NCBI GenBank assembly: GCA_050948865.1
Contig: JBMNEQ010000001.1
Span: 310,001 to 374,000, forward strand
Reading direction: 5' to 3'
Source of the DNA: SKGN01 sp050948865
GTDB taxonomy: Bacteria; Bacillota_I; Bacilli_A; RF39; UBA660
Length of the DNA stretch: 64,000 nucleotides
Shown here one piece after another: positions 8,717 to 18,134 of the stretch. A program made the position numbers and the translations under genes. The stretch's first letter is position 1, and each line of letters starts with the position of its first letter. The notes below the pieces were generated by a model. The model made no database searches. It was not told where the DNA came from and saw only the letters and a program-made list of their open reading frames with translations.

Positions 8717-8901
8717 TTTTTTCTCCTTTTTCATTTATATAATTAAAAATTTGGCATTTTCTGTAATTAGTTATTCTATTATATTAATATTTTTTTAAAA
8801 GTCAAACTTTTTGACAAGTTTTTTAATAAAATGTAGACAAATGATTATAAATATGTTATTTTTAAATAAAGGTAAAACATAATAATTGGGAGGTTTTAGA
8901 A

Positions 8902-11682
8902 GTGAAAAAGAATAAGAATCAAAAATTGATTAAAATTATTCTTCTTTTTGTTGGAATTTTTATTTTCGGTTGGATAGTTTTTATTAATTTAGAAAAAAAA
9001 GAAAATGGAGATATTTTAATTAAAGAAAAAGCTAAAACAATTTTAAAGGCAATTGAATCAAAAAAGGAAAAAGATTCAAATTTTAATGAGCAAGAAATTA
9101 CAGAGAAAAATATTGAAGAGTTACTTGGAATACCAGCGGATAATTTTAAACAAGTAAAAATCAAAACAGGCAAGGAAGAAGTTACCATCTTTATATTTGG
9201 AAAAAAAGAACTAGATGGTTTAGCTGTTTGTGGGACAATTGATAATTTAAAAATGGGAGAAGAGTGTAAAGATAAAACTTCCCCCAAAATAACTTTAAAT
9301 GGGGAAAAGGAAATATTTTTAGAAATAAATAGTGAATATGAAGAATTAGGGGCTATTGTTACAGATAATTTTGACGATGATTTAGAAATAAGAATAGATT
9401 CTAGTGAATTAGATATAGAAAAAATAGGAATATATAAAGTTTATTATAATGCAATAGATACTTCAGGAAATAAAGCTAAAGAGGTAATAAGAACAGTTAT
9501 TGTTGAAGATACAACTTCTCCAATAATTAGTTTAGTAGGTTCAAATGTTATTAGATTAAAATTAAATGAAGAATATAAAGAATTAGGAGCTATTGTTACA
9601 GATAATTTCGATGAAGAATTAGAAATAGATATAAATTCTAGAGGATTAAATATAAAGAAAACAGGAATATATAAAGTTTATTATAATGCAATAGATACTT
9701 CAGGAAATAAGGCTAAAGAAGTAGTAAGAACAGTTATTGTTGAAGATACAATTCCTCCTGTAATAAAATTAATTGGTTCAAATCTTATTAAATTAAAAGT
9801 TAATGATGAATATAAAGAATTAGGAGCAACAGTTACTGATAATTATGATAAAGAGTTAGAAGTAAAAATAAATTCTAGCGAATTAAATTTGTTAAAGCCT
9901 GGAACTTATAAAATTTATTATAATGCAATAGATACTTCAGGAAATAAAGCGGTGGAAATCATAAGAACAATTATAGTAGAAGATACAGAAAAACCAACTA
10001 TTCAGTTAAATGGTGATGAGGAAATAAGAATTGAAGTAAATAGAGAAAATCCTGAACCATATGAAGAATTAGGAGCAATTTTAAAAGATAATTATAATAG
10101 TGATAGAGATGTAACAGATATCACTTATCAAATGAAAAAAGATGGAGTATATGAAGATGTTACTGAAATTGATACTTCTAAAATAGGTGAATATAAAGTA
10201 ATCTACCGAGGAAGTGATAGTTCAGGTAATGAGGCAGTTGAAGTAGTAAGAACAGTTATAGTAGCAGATACAACTTCTCCAGTAATTCAGTTAAATGGTG
10301 ATGAGGAAATAAGAATTGAAGTAAATAGAGAAAATCCTGAACCATATGAAGAATTAGGAGCAACTTTAATAGATAATTATGATAGTGATAGAGATGTAAC
10401 AGATATCACTTATCAAATTAAAATTGATGATGATGAGTATGAAGATGTTACTGAAATTGATACTTCTAAAATAGGTGAATATAAAGTAATCTACCGAGGA
10501 AGTGATAGTTCAGGTAATGAGGCAGTTGAAGTAGTAAGAACAGTTATAGTAGCAGATACAACTTCTCCAGTAATTCAGTTAAATGGTGATGAGGAAATAA
10601 GAATTGAAGTAAATAGAGAAAGTCCTGATTTATATGAAGAATTAGGAGCAATTTTAAAAGATAATTATAATAGTGATAGAGATGTAACAGATATCACTTA
10701 TCAAATGAAAAAAGATGGAGTATATGAAGATGTTACTGAAATTGATACTTCTGAAATAGGTGAATATAAAGTAATCTACCGAGGAAGTGATAGTTCAGGT
10801 AATGAGGCAGTTGAAGTAGTAAGAACGGTTATAGTAGCAGATACAACTTCTCCAGTAATTCAGCTAAATGGTGATGAGGAAATAGGAATTGAAGTAAATA
10901 AAGAAAGTTCTGATTTATATGAAGAATTAGGAGCAACTTTAATAGATAATTATGATGAAGATATAGATATAATAGATATCATTTATCAAAAGAAAATTGA
11001 CGGTGAGTACGAAGGCATTTCTAAAATTGATACTTCTGAAATAGGTGAATATAAAGTAATCTACCGAGGAAGTGATAGTTCAGGTAATGAGGCAGTTGAA
11101 GTAGTAAGAACGGTTATAGTAGCAGATACAACTTCTCCAGTAATTCAGTTAAATGGTGATGAGGAAATAAGAATTGAAGTAAATAGAGAAAATCCTGATT
11201 TATATGAAGAATTAGGAGCAACTTTAATAGATAATTATGATAGTGATAGAGATGTAACAGATATCACTTATCAAATTAAAATTGATGATGATGAGTATGA
11301 AGATGTTACTGAAATTGATACTTCTGAAATAGGTGAATATAAAGTAATCTACCGAGGAAGTGATAGTTCAGGTAATGAGGCAGTTGAAGTAGTAAGAACA
11401 GTTATAGTAGCAGATACAACTTCTCCAGTAATTCAGTTAAATGGTGATGAGGAAATAACTTTAATAATTGGAGATGAATATAAAGAATTAGGAGCAACGG
11501 TTACTGATAATTATGATGTGGATTTAGAAGTAAATATCGACTCATCAGAACTTGATCTTACAGAAGCGGGAACGTATGAGATTTATTATAATGTAACAGA
11601 TTCCTCAGGTAATGAGGCTGAAGAAGTAGTAAGAACAGTTATAGTAAAAGAAGAGGCAGATGAAGAGGAAGAAGAAGATTAA
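8902..11682 (+). CDS. Membrane-anchored surface protein with nine DUF5011 Ig-like repeats
   Basis: A 926-aa protein with an N-terminal membrane segment (about residues 8-30), a 100-residue unique region, then nine Ig-like DUF5011 modules. Each has a core YEELGAxVTDNxD and ends with a GxYKVxYxAxDSSGNEAxEVxRTVIV block. Modules 1-3 and 9 are about 76 residues. Modules 4-8 are about 95 residues and nearly identical to each other in DNA. The tail is a run of acidic residues. There is no LPXTG motif, so the N-terminal segment is the likely anchor. Start is GTG with GGGAGG eight bases upstream. A role in adhesion or surface spacing is inferred from the domain family. Confidence 0.9.
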   Translation: MKKNKNQKLIKIILLFVGIFIFGWIVFINLEKKENGDILIKEKAKTILKAIESKKEKDSNFNEQEITEKNIEELLGIPADNFKQVKIKTGKEEVTIFIFGKKELDGLAVCGTIDNLKMGEECKDKTSPKITLNGEKEIFLEINSEYEELGAIVTDNFDDDLEIRIDSSELDIEKIGIYKVYYNAIDTSGNKAKEVIRTVIVEDTTSPIISLVGSNVIRLKLNEEYKELGAIVTDNFDEELEIDINSRGLNIKKTGIYKVYYNAIDTSGNKAKEVVRTVIVEDTIPPVIKLIGSNLIKLKVNDEYKELGATVTDNYDKELEVKINSSELNLLKPGTYKIYYNAIDTSGNKAVEIIRTIIVEDTEKPTIQLNGDEEIRIEVNRENPEPYEELGAILKDNYNSDRDVTDITYQMKKDGVYEDVTEIDTSKIGEYKVIYRGSDSSGNEAVEVVRTVIVADTTSPVIQLNGDEEIRIEVNRENPEPYEELGATLIDNYDSDRDVTDITYQIKIDDDEYEDVTEIDTSKIGEYKVIYRGSDSSGNEAVEVVRTVIVADTTSPVIQLNGDEEIRIEVNRESPDLYEELGAILKDNYNSDRDVTDITYQMKKDGVYEDVTEIDTSEIGEYKVIYRGSDSSGNEAVEVVRTVIVADTTSPVIQLNGDEEIGIEVNKESSDLYEELGATLIDNYDEDIDIIDIIYQKKIDGEYEGISKIDTSEIGEYKVIYRGSDSSGNEAVEVVRTVIVADTTSPVIQLNGDEEIRIEVNRENPDLYEELGATLIDNYDSDRDVTDITYQIKIDDDEYEDVTEIDTSEIGEYKVIYRGSDSSGNEAVEVVRTVIVADTTSPVIQLNGDEEITLIIGDEYKELGATVTDNYDVDLEVNIDSSELDLTEAGTYEIYYNVTDSSGNEAEEVVRTVIVKEEADEEEEED
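10003..11433 (+). repeat. Tandem coding repeat, five units of 285/288 bp
   Basis: The string CAGTTAAATGGTGATGAGG (CAGCTAAAT in one unit) recurs starting at 10003, 10288, 10576, 10861, 11146 and 11434. Units are 285 or 288 bp with few differences. They encode DUF5011 modules 4-8 and look recently duplicated, so copy number may vary between strains. Confidence 0.9.
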
Positions 11683-11695
11683 TTAAATTTAAATA

Positions 11696-11740
11696 AAACT
11701 TAAGATTAAAGTTATAAAATAAGATCTTGAGTTTTTTTTA
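11696..11740 (+). terminator. Terminator of the DUF5011 protein gene
   Basis: AAACTTAAGAT pairs with ATCTTGAGTTT (one G-U), and eight Ts follow. Confidence 0.7.
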
Positions 11741-11784
11741 TGTTAAAATTTTTAAGATGACGTATATTTTAATAGGTGAAGGTA

Positions 11785-12255
11785 ATGAAAAGGCGAGGTA
11801 ATTATAAGTTTTTTACTTTTCCTCTTGGAGGATTATTTTTATTAGGAATATTATTTAGTATTATAATTAGTCGGTATTTGGAGTTTTATAACAGTTTGAA
11901 GAAACCTTTTTTTAATATTTCTAGCTTCCTTTTTCTAATTAGTTATCCCTTTCTTTATTTATTAATGGGGTTTGGTGTTACTTTAATAATAGAATTTAAA
12001 AAAAGATATACTGAAGAAGCTTTGTTTTTGTTTATGGTTCAAATTATTATGAGCTTTTTTTGGATAATTCTTTTTTTTAGTTTTAAAACTTTCTTTTTTT
12101 CCTTTCTTTGGTTATTAATTTTAATCATTATTATTTTATTAATGATGGAAAAGTTTTATTTAATTAATAAGGGGGCTGTTTATTTTTTAGTTCCTTATTT
12201 TATGTGGTTGTTTTATTGTTTGTATTTAAACTTTTTTATTCTTATTCTTAATTAG
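11785..12255 (+). CDS. tspO: TspO/MBR family membrane protein
   Basis: Five-helix integral membrane protein of the TspO/peripheral benzodiazepine receptor family, which binds porphyrins and is linked to tetrapyrrole and stress responses. Family features are LKKPFFN after helix 1, LMGFGVTLII, the loop FMVQIIMSFFWIILFF, and the closing PYFMWLFYCLYLN. Many of the tryptophans that give the family its 'Trp-rich' name are Phe or Leu here. A GTG at 11776 is in frame, but AGGTG at 11774-11778 is placed as the ribosome site for ATG 11785. The length, about 156 aa, is typical. Confidence 0.82.
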   Translation: MKRRGNYKFFTFPLGGLFLLGILFSIIISRYLEFYNSLKKPFFNISSFLFLISYPFLYLLMGFGVTLIIEFKKRYTEEALFLFMVQIIMSFFWIILFFSFKTFFFSFLWLLILIIIILLMMEKFYLINKGAVYFLVPYFMWLFYCLYLNFFILILN

Positions 12256-12288
12256 GAATAGAAGGATGAATTCATGATATAACTACAT

Positions 12289-12315
12289 ACCATTTATCAT
12301 TAGAGACATAATTTA
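12289..12315 (+). promoter_or_regulatory. Likely SigK-like promoter of the cotZ-like gene
   Basis: AC at 12289-12290, 16 bases, then CATAATTTA at 12307-12315. This matches the B. subtilis SigK pattern (AC, 16-17 bp, CATAnnnTA). The -10 ends 16 bases before the start codon, which makes the leader very short. Confidence 0.45.
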
Positions 12316-12331
12316 TAGTAGGGGTGATAAC

Positions 12332-13138
12332 GTGCTTGAGAAAAAGAATAATATAGGAAAACGCGTTTTAGATATTATAAAACATATTAATTTACTTCAA
12401 AAGGAAATTAAAGAGAAGAAAATAACAGATCCCTGTTCTAAGGGGGATTTGGAAGGAATGAGTAAATGTAAGTATAATACTAGGCCAATTAAATTAATTT
12501 TTTGTGGTGGTAATGTTTTAAACGTTCCTTTTGATGATAATACTAATCAATCTACTTCATTTTTTCGTATTGAGAAGGTAGATGGAAGTTGTGTTACTTT
12601 ACGGTTATTAAGGGATATTTCTAATAATGGTGTTATAAATGATTCTGATAATTGGTTAGAAGCATCTTTAGAAACTTTAGTTGTTGATATTAGTTGTTTT
12701 TGTGCGATTAAATGTTTAGATGATATTTATTTAGATTTGCCTGAATGTAAACAAAAGATAGTTATGACAGCTTTTACTTTAACTAAAGATGATGAAGTTA
12801 TTGATCATCAAATCTTTAAAGGTGGGGTTAATCATTTTAATGCTTTTGATTTACAAAATTCTGAAGTAGATCCCACTTATCAAATGAAGATTGCACTTCG
12901 GGATTTAACTTGTAATTATTGTTTAAAGTTAGATGATGGTGTAACAGTTGATAATCCTAATTTCATTATTGATAATGTTAATTTAGATGATAATATTTGT
13001 CCTACTTTTTTAATAATTGATTTTTCTTTAATAGGAACAGAAGGGGAAGGGAATTTTTCTTTTAATATTAGTAATAGATGTGGTTTAACAGAAACTTTAT
13101 CCTATAGTGTGGAAATAACTTCTTCATATCCTTCATAA
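12332..13138 (+). CDS. CotY/CotZ-like spore coat protein with a distinct C-terminal domain
   Basis: Residues 1-135 resemble the Spore_coat_CotZ family. They include an N-terminal helix (VLDIIKHINLLQKEI), a STSFFRIEKVDGSCVTLRLL strand pair and VVDISCFCAIKCLDDIYLD, which is the most diagnostic segment. The remaining 130 residues are beta-rich, carry four cysteines and are not DUF4183; I do not recognise them. Such cysteine-rich proteins cross-link the outer coat or crust. Start is GTG at 12332 with AGGGGTGAT upstream. A SigK-like promoter precedes it and it converges on the glycan operon. Confidence 0.78.
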   Translation: MLEKKNNIGKRVLDIIKHINLLQKEIKEKKITDPCSKGDLEGMSKCKYNTRPIKLIFCGGNVLNVPFDDNTNQSTSFFRIEKVDGSCVTLRLLRDISNNGVINDSDNWLEASLETLVVDISCFCAIKCLDDIYLDLPECKQKIVMTAFTLTKDDEVIDHQIFKGGVNHFNAFDLQNSEVDPTYQMKIALRDLTCNYCLKLDDGVTVDNPNFIIDNVNLDDNICPTFLIIDFSLIGTEGEGNFSFNISNRCGLTETLSYSVEITSSYPS

Positions 13139-13173
13139 AAAAAAGAACTAATTAATTTTTAGTTCTTTTTTTA
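13138..13173. terminator. Bidirectional terminator between cotZ-like gene and glycan operon
   Basis: AAAAAGAACTA pairs with TAGTTCTTTTT with A and T runs at the two ends. It serves both convergent genes. Confidence 0.8.
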
Positions 13174-14123
13174 TAATAAGAGATAGTTTTTTTTAATCCT
13201 TGATCAATACTAAATTTTGGTTCATATTTTAATTCTGTTTTTATTTTTTTAATAGAAGCTAAAGAATGGGGGATATCTCCTTTTCTTTTTGGGGCATAAA
13301 TAATTTTTGTGTTTTTATTTAAAATCTTATCTATTTTTTTAGATAGTTCTTTTAAGGTTGTTTGTTTTCCATAAGCAACATTATAAACGTTTCCTAAATA
13401 TTTATTATTGATTAAACAAGCTTTTAGATTAGCTTGAACCACATCGTCTACATAAGTAAAATCTCTAGAGTTTTTACCATCTCCATAAATGGTTATTGGT
13501 TGGTTTTTTAATGTTTTAGTAATAAAAATAGGTATAACTGCTGAATATTTAGAATGGGGATCTTGATTTGGTCCATAAACATTAAAATATCTTAAACCAA
13601 TAATAGGTAGATGATAGATATAAAAAAATATATGGGCATATAATTCATTTATTTTTTTGGTTGCTCCATAAGGTGATAAAACGTTTCCTTCTTTTCCTTC
13701 TATTTTAGGTAGTTTTAAAGAATCTCCATAAACATTAGAAGAAGATGCGTAGATAACTCTTTTTATTTTATTTTTTAAAGCTGCTTTTAAAATATTTAAA
13801 AAGCCATTAACATTTATTTCATTTACTAAAAGGGGGTTTTTAATAGAACGGGGTACTGAATTTAGGGCTGCTTGATGAAAGATATAATCAATATCTTTAC
13901 TAGCTTCTAAACAGGTATTTAAATCTCTAATATCACCTTTAATTAATTCAAAGTTCTTATTTTTTAATAAAGATTCAATATTATCTTTTTTTCCAGTAAT
14001 AAAATTATCTAAAATACGAACATAATATCCTAAATTAATTAACTTTTTAGCAATATTAGAACCTATAAATCCCGCTCCACCAGTAATTAAAAATCTTGTT
14101 TCTTGGGGAAAGTTATAAATCAT
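13152..14123 (-). CDS. NAD-dependent nucleotide-sugar 4-epimerase (WbpP/GalE-like SDR)
   Basis: Extended SDR. The dinucleotide-binding motif GGAGFIGS is near residue 15. The catalytic SSSNVYGD and YGATK (YxxxK) are present. The pattern EGNVLSPYGATKKINELY and YFNVYGPNQDP is typical of the WbpP/VipB group that interconverts UDP-GlcNAc(A) and UDP-GalNAc(A). It is the last gene of the five-gene minus-strand operon and overlaps the dehydrogenase gene by 11 bases. Together the two would make a UDP-HexNAc uronic acid. Precise substrate is inferred from the partner gene. Confidence 0.87.
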   Translation of the reverse strand: MIYNFPQETRFLITGGAGFIGSNIAKKLINLGYYVRILDNFITGKKDNIESLLKNKNFELIKGDIRDLNTCLEASKDIDYIFHQAALNSVPRSIKNPLLVNEINVNGFLNILKAALKNKIKRVIYASSSNVYGDSLKLPKIEGKEGNVLSPYGATKKINELYAHIFFYIYHLPIIGLRYFNVYGPNQDPHSKYSAVIPIFITKTLKNQPITIYGDGKNSRDFTYVDDVVQANLKACLINNKYLGNVYNVAYGKQTTLKELSKKIDKILNKNTKIIYAPKRKGDIPHSLASIKKIKTELKYEPKFSIDQGLKKTISYYKKRTKN

Positions 14124-15396
14124 AAATAATTCCTCCTTTTAATTTAGTTTTTGTTTTAGTATTTTTTAAATCTAAAATTAAAGAAGAATTGGAATAAATA
14201 AAATCATAATCAAGAAGGCTATGATCAACACAAAGTATTACTAAATTAAAATTAGATAAAGCATTTAGATTTGTTCTTTTGATCTTTTTCTTTTTAATCT
14301 TAATTTCTTTAATATAAGGATCATAAAAACTAACATTTATTTTTCTTTTGATTAAAAGTTCAATTAATTTTAAAGTAGGACTTTCTCTTAAATCAGTAGT
14401 ATCCTTTTTATATGTAATTCCAATTATTAGGATCTTGGCTTTTTTAATTTTTTCTTTTTTTAATATTTGTTTAATTATTTTCAAAATTAAATAAGGCATC
14501 TTTTTAGTAATTTTTATCGATAAATTTATTAATGGTAGATTTAACTTTTTCTTTTTCATTAACCAATTTAAATAAATAGGATCAATAGGGATACAATGAC
14601 CACCTACTCCAACATTGGGATAAAAAGGTTGAAAACCATAAGGTTTACTTTTAGCAGCTTCTATTACTTCCCAAATGTTGATTTTAAGTAATTGACAAGT
14701 TTTTGTAAATTCACTTATTAAAGCGATATTTACTAATCGATAAGTATTTTCTAAAAGTTTACTCATTTCAGCTGTAGTGGGATTAGATACTGTAAGAAGC
14801 TGTGCTTTTATAATGTTATTGTAAAAGGATTTTGCTAAAAGGGTACTTTCTTGGTTAATCCCTCCAATAACTCTTGGTGTATTCTCTAAATTAAATTGTT
14901 TATTTGTTGGATCAATCCTTTCTGGAGAAAAGGCTAAATAATAATTATCTTTTAAATGATTTTTGTTTACTTTTTCGGTAAAGGTTGGATAAGTGGTACT
15001 TTCAATTATTATTAAAGAATTCTTTTTGGCATATTTTTTAATTTTCTTAAGAGCATTATAGATAGCTGTTAAATTAGGTTTTTTTCTTTTAGTTAAAGGA
15101 GTAGGAAGGCAAATTATAATGATGTTTATTTTTTTTAATAACTCATAGTTATTAGTTGGAATAAAAGTATTATTATTTATTACTTTTATTAATTTATTAT
15201 TAGGAATATCTTTTATATAACTTTTACCTTTTAATAAGGCTTTTATTTTTTTTTGATTTATATCTAGGCCGATAGTTTGATATCCATTTAGGGCTGTAGT
15301 AAGGGCTAGAGGTAATCCAATATAACCAAGACCAATAATGGCAATTTTGCTTTTCTTATTATTAATATCTTTGATAAACTTTTTAATTTTTAACAT
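14113..15396 (-). CDS. UDP-N-acetylhexosamine 6-dehydrogenase (WbpA/WbpO/VipA type)
   Basis: NAD-dependent four-electron oxidation of a UDP-sugar C6 alcohol to the acid. It shows the N-terminal Rossmann motif IGLGYIGLPLA, STTYPTFTEKV, FSPERIDP, and the catalytic Cys in GVGGHCIPIDP, followed by the C-terminal domain with GITYKKDTTDLRESP. Length (427 aa) is standard. The PERIDP signature favours the N-acetylhexosamine group over UDP-glucose dehydrogenase. Basic, Lys-rich composition reflects the AT bias. It overlaps both neighbours, indicating translational coupling. Confidence 0.88.
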   Translation of the reverse strand: MLKIKKFIKDINNKKSKIAIIGLGYIGLPLALTTALNGYQTIGLDINQKKIKALLKGKSYIKDIPNNKLIKVINNNTFIPTNNYELLKKINIIIICLPTPLTKRKKPNLTAIYNALKKIKKYAKKNSLIIIESTTYPTFTEKVNKNHLKDNYYLAFSPERIDPTNKQFNLENTPRVIGGINQESTLLAKSFYNNIIKAQLLTVSNPTTAEMSKLLENTYRLVNIALISEFTKTCQLLKINIWEVIEAAKSKPYGFQPFYPNVGVGGHCIPIDPIYLNWLMKKKKLNLPLINLSIKITKKMPYLILKIIKQILKKEKIKKAKILIIGITYKKDTTDLRESPTLKLIELLIKRKINVSFYDPYIKEIKIKKKKIKRTNLNALSNFNLVILCVDHSLLDYDFIYSNSSLILDLKNTKTKTKLKGGIIYDL

Positions 15397-16567
15397 TTTC
15401 CTTCTTCCTTTCTTCTAGTAAATTATCAATCATCTTTTCAATTTGGAAAATGAAACTATTAATATTAAAACGTTTAACTGCTGTTTTACAATTTTCTTTT
15501 AGGTTATTATAAAGTATTGGGTTAGATAATAATAGATGGACTTTATTAGAGAAATCAAGTGGATTGTTTTTGGTTAAAAGGCCACATTTAGCGGTATTTA
15601 TTAATTCTACTGCTCCTCCTACTTTAGTTGAAACAAAAGGTAAGTTTAAAGTACAAGCTTCTGATATTGCTAAACAAAATCCTTCAGAAAAAGATGATAG
15701 GCAAAAAAGTTTACCTTTTTTTAAAAGCGGAAAAGGATTAGAATAAAAGCCAACTAAGGTAATATAATCTTCTAGTCTTTTTTCTTTAATGGAAGAATTT
15801 AATTTGTCTTTTAAAGAACCATCACCAATAATAATTAATTCAACATCAGTTCTTCTTTTGGTTAAAATATTCATCATATCAATTAATAATTTTTGATTTT
15901 TAATTTCTTTTAGTTTTCCGACATTAATTAAAACATTCTCCTTTTTAGGTTTATAAGAAGTAATTTTTTCTTTACTTAAATTTATTATTTCTTCGGTATT
16001 AATGTTGTTATAAATTAAGATAAATTTTTCTTGATGATGGGGAAAGAGTTTTAAAAAGGATTGATATAATAAATCAGAGACTAAAACTATTTTTTGATAA
16101 TAATTAAAGGTTTGATCTTGTATTTTATATCTTTTTAAAGCTGCATTTTGATCCCAAAAATCTTTATAAGAATTTTTATCTAAATTATCAATGGCTCCTC
16201 TAATCCAAACTATTCTTTTTTTAGCGGGGATAAAGGCACTTAATAAAGATGTATTGCCTCTATTACAAGCGATTACACAATCATAAGGTTTTGAAAATAA
16301 TTTCGAGAATGAGGGGGGATTTTTAATAAAACGGTTAAGAGCTATTTTTTCTGTTTTAAGATTTTTTGTTTTTTGATAATTTATTAGAGGTTTTAAAAAG
16401 ATGATAGGGGATTTAAATTTAAGGGATTTATTTCCTTTATTTAATTCTAAAACCTCGATATGATATTTATCTAGATTAATATTGTTTAAGATATTAAAAA
16501 CACTCCTTGCTTCACCGCCTCCTAATGATAAAGACCAAGAAACAAATAATAATCTTTTTTTATTCAT
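15383..16567 (-). CDS. GT4-family glycosyltransferase
   Basis: GT-B retaining glycosyltransferase. The N-terminal half begins with LFVSWSLSLGGGEARSV, the acceptor-side loop of the GT4 family. The C-terminal donor domain has NVGKLKEIKNQKLLI, IIGDGSLKDKL and the E-x7-E motif in FSEGFCLAISEACTLN. No transmembrane segment is seen, so it should act on a lipid-linked glycan at the inner membrane face. It overlaps the fusion gene upstream by eight bases. Donor sugar is unknown; a uronic or amino-deoxy sugar made by the operon is plausible. Confidence 0.87.
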   Translation of the reverse strand: MNKKRLLFVSWSLSLGGGEARSVFNILNNINLDKYHIEVLELNKGNKSLKFKSPIIFLKPLINYQKTKNLKTEKIALNRFIKNPPSFSKLFSKPYDCVIACNRGNTSLLSAFIPAKKRIVWIRGAIDNLDKNSYKDFWDQNAALKRYKIQDQTFNYYQKIVLVSDLLYQSFLKLFPHHQEKFILIYNNINTEEIINLSKEKITSYKPKKENVLINVGKLKEIKNQKLLIDMMNILTKRRTDVELIIIGDGSLKDKLNSSIKEKRLEDYITLVGFYSNPFPLLKKGKLFCLSSFSEGFCLAISEACTLNLPFVSTKVGGAVELINTAKCGLLTKNNPLDFSNKVHLLLSNPILYNNLKENCKTAVKRFNINSFIFQIEKMIDNLLEERKKENVKN

Positions 16568-18125
16568 TTAGTTCATTCCCCTTTTTTAGATTAAAATGAT
16601 TGATTATTTTTTGTTTTTCTACTTCATTAGTAATAATTCCTTTATTAAAAGAAGAATGAAAACGAGAAACAGTATTTTTATTATGAATAATGACGATGAA
16701 GTTATCACCTTCTATTAATTCATGGGGGAGATTAATAACTGATTTATGTCCTTTAATTTGATGCCTAAGACCATTATAAAAGTCCCAAGTCTTATAGATT
16801 AAAGTATAAAAAGGTGGTGAGATATAAGACCAGTGGGCAAGGATATTATTAAAAATATCATAAATATATCCTTTTTGACTAATTAAAGCTTTTGTTTCTT
16901 TTTTTGGTTTGATTAGATGAAGTTTATGTATAAAGTTTTTATCATACATATCATCACTATCAATTCTAACTAAAAATAAATAGCGATAATTAATTATTAT
17001 TTTTTTTATTTCCCGATGATAATTATTAGTAAAGATGATGTTTTTAGGAAGAGGGGGATAGTTATTTAATTCTTTTAATAATATATCTTTAGAAGCATTA
17101 TCATAATTAAGTAGATAAAAAAAGTTTTGATTAGTCTGGTTTTTAAAACTTGAAACAGTATAATTCATCAAGATTTTTAAACGATGTTTTAACCATTCTT
17201 TTCTTTCTTGTGCATTCATGTCTTTTGTTTTAAATTTAGACCAAATAATGATTATTCGTTCTTTTACCTTTTTAGGAAAATAAAACTCGTATAAGTTTGG
17301 ATGTTTTTCCATCCATGTTTTTAATTCTTTTAATTGTTCTAAATAACTTTTAAATTTGTAATTTAAGTTTCTTTTAGTGATTAAACTTCGATCGTTTTTC
17401 GGTTCTTCACTGCTAATGATGTTTATGTCATCTTTTTTAAAAACTTCTTTTAGTAAAAGCAATAAATCATATTTAGAAATCTTTTTAGGAGGAACAACGT
17501 TATATATTTGAAATAAATCATTAGCAAGAGCATAATCTATAAAATGGGCTAGTTCTAAAGTTGTTAACCCCGTCCAATAGACATTTTTAAAACCCTTTAT
17601 ATTCCCTTTTTGTTTCATAAACCAATGAAATAATCCTGAGCCATCTTTTAATTCTGGTCCTATAATAGAAGTACGAATAGTTAAATCCTTATTGTTCTTG
17701 ATTTCTCCTAAGTTTTTACTTAATCCATAAATAGTAGCATCATCTTTTTCATCATTTTCTGTATAATTGCCTTTTTTTCCACTAAAAACACAATCAGTAC
17801 TTAAATGAATAATTTTAGTTTTAGTTTTACTAAAAAATTTTTCTAACCAAAGAGGGAAAAAGGTGTTAATGTATGTTGTATAAGCTAAATCATTATCACT
17901 TTTATCGTTTAAGATCCCAATACTATTAATAATGATATTAGGTTTTATTTCTTTTAATAATTCTTTTACCTTTGATAAATCTAAAACATCGATTAATTTA
18001 CTATCAGGTTTTAGTTTCTTTTTATAGGAAATAGAATAAACTTTATATTTTTTAGTTTCTTCTAAATAAAGAGTAATTATATGACCAGCCATCCCTCTAG
18101 ATCCTAATATTAAAACTGTTTTCAT
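16560..18125 (-). CDS. RmlD-like reductase fused to a putative rhamnosyltransferase domain
   Basis: Bifunctional protein of 521 aa. Residues 1-270 form an RmlD-type SDR (ILGSRGMAGHII, LSTDCVFSGKKG, YGLSKNLGE) that would reduce the 4-keto sugar made by the neighbouring dehydratase. Residues from about 285 resemble the 'putative rhamnosyl transferase' family: IIIIWSKFKTKDMN, a NYTVSSFKNQTNQNFFYLL block, and the metal-binding VRIDSDDMYDKNF. The pairing suggests that the 6-deoxy sugar is made and transferred by one polypeptide. FnlB/CapF-type reductases carry a cupin tail instead. It starts 9 bases after the dehydratase gene. Confidence 0.82.
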   Translation of the reverse strand: MKTVLILGSRGMAGHIITLYLEETKKYKVYSISYKKKLKPDSKLIDVLDLSKVKELLKEIKPNIIINSIGILNDKSDNDLAYTTYINTFFPLWLEKFFSKTKTKIIHLSTDCVFSGKKGNYTENDEKDDATIYGLSKNLGEIKNNKDLTIRTSIIGPELKDGSGLFHWFMKQKGNIKGFKNVYWTGLTTLELAHFIDYALANDLFQIYNVVPPKKISKYDLLLLLKEVFKKDDINIISSEEPKNDRSLITKRNLNYKFKSYLEQLKELKTWMEKHPNLYEFYFPKKVKERIIIIWSKFKTKDMNAQERKEWLKHRLKILMNYTVSSFKNQTNQNFFYLLNYDNASKDILLKELNNYPPLPKNIIFTNNYHREIKKIIINYRYLFLVRIDSDDMYDKNFIHKLHLIKPKKETKALISQKGYIYDIFNNILAHWSYISPPFYTLIYKTWDFYNGLRHQIKGHKSVINLPHELIEGDNFIVIIHNKNTVSRFHSSFNKGIITNEVEKQKIINHFNLKKGNELNE

Positions 18126-18134
18126 GTTATCACC

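Noticed and set aside
10003..11433. CRISPR-like array
   Set aside because: The regular repeats are 285/288-bp coding units of DUF5011 modules, not short repeats with spacers.
8902..11682. Sortase-anchored protein
   Set aside because: No LPXTG-type motif or C-terminal helix; the tail is a run of acidic residues.
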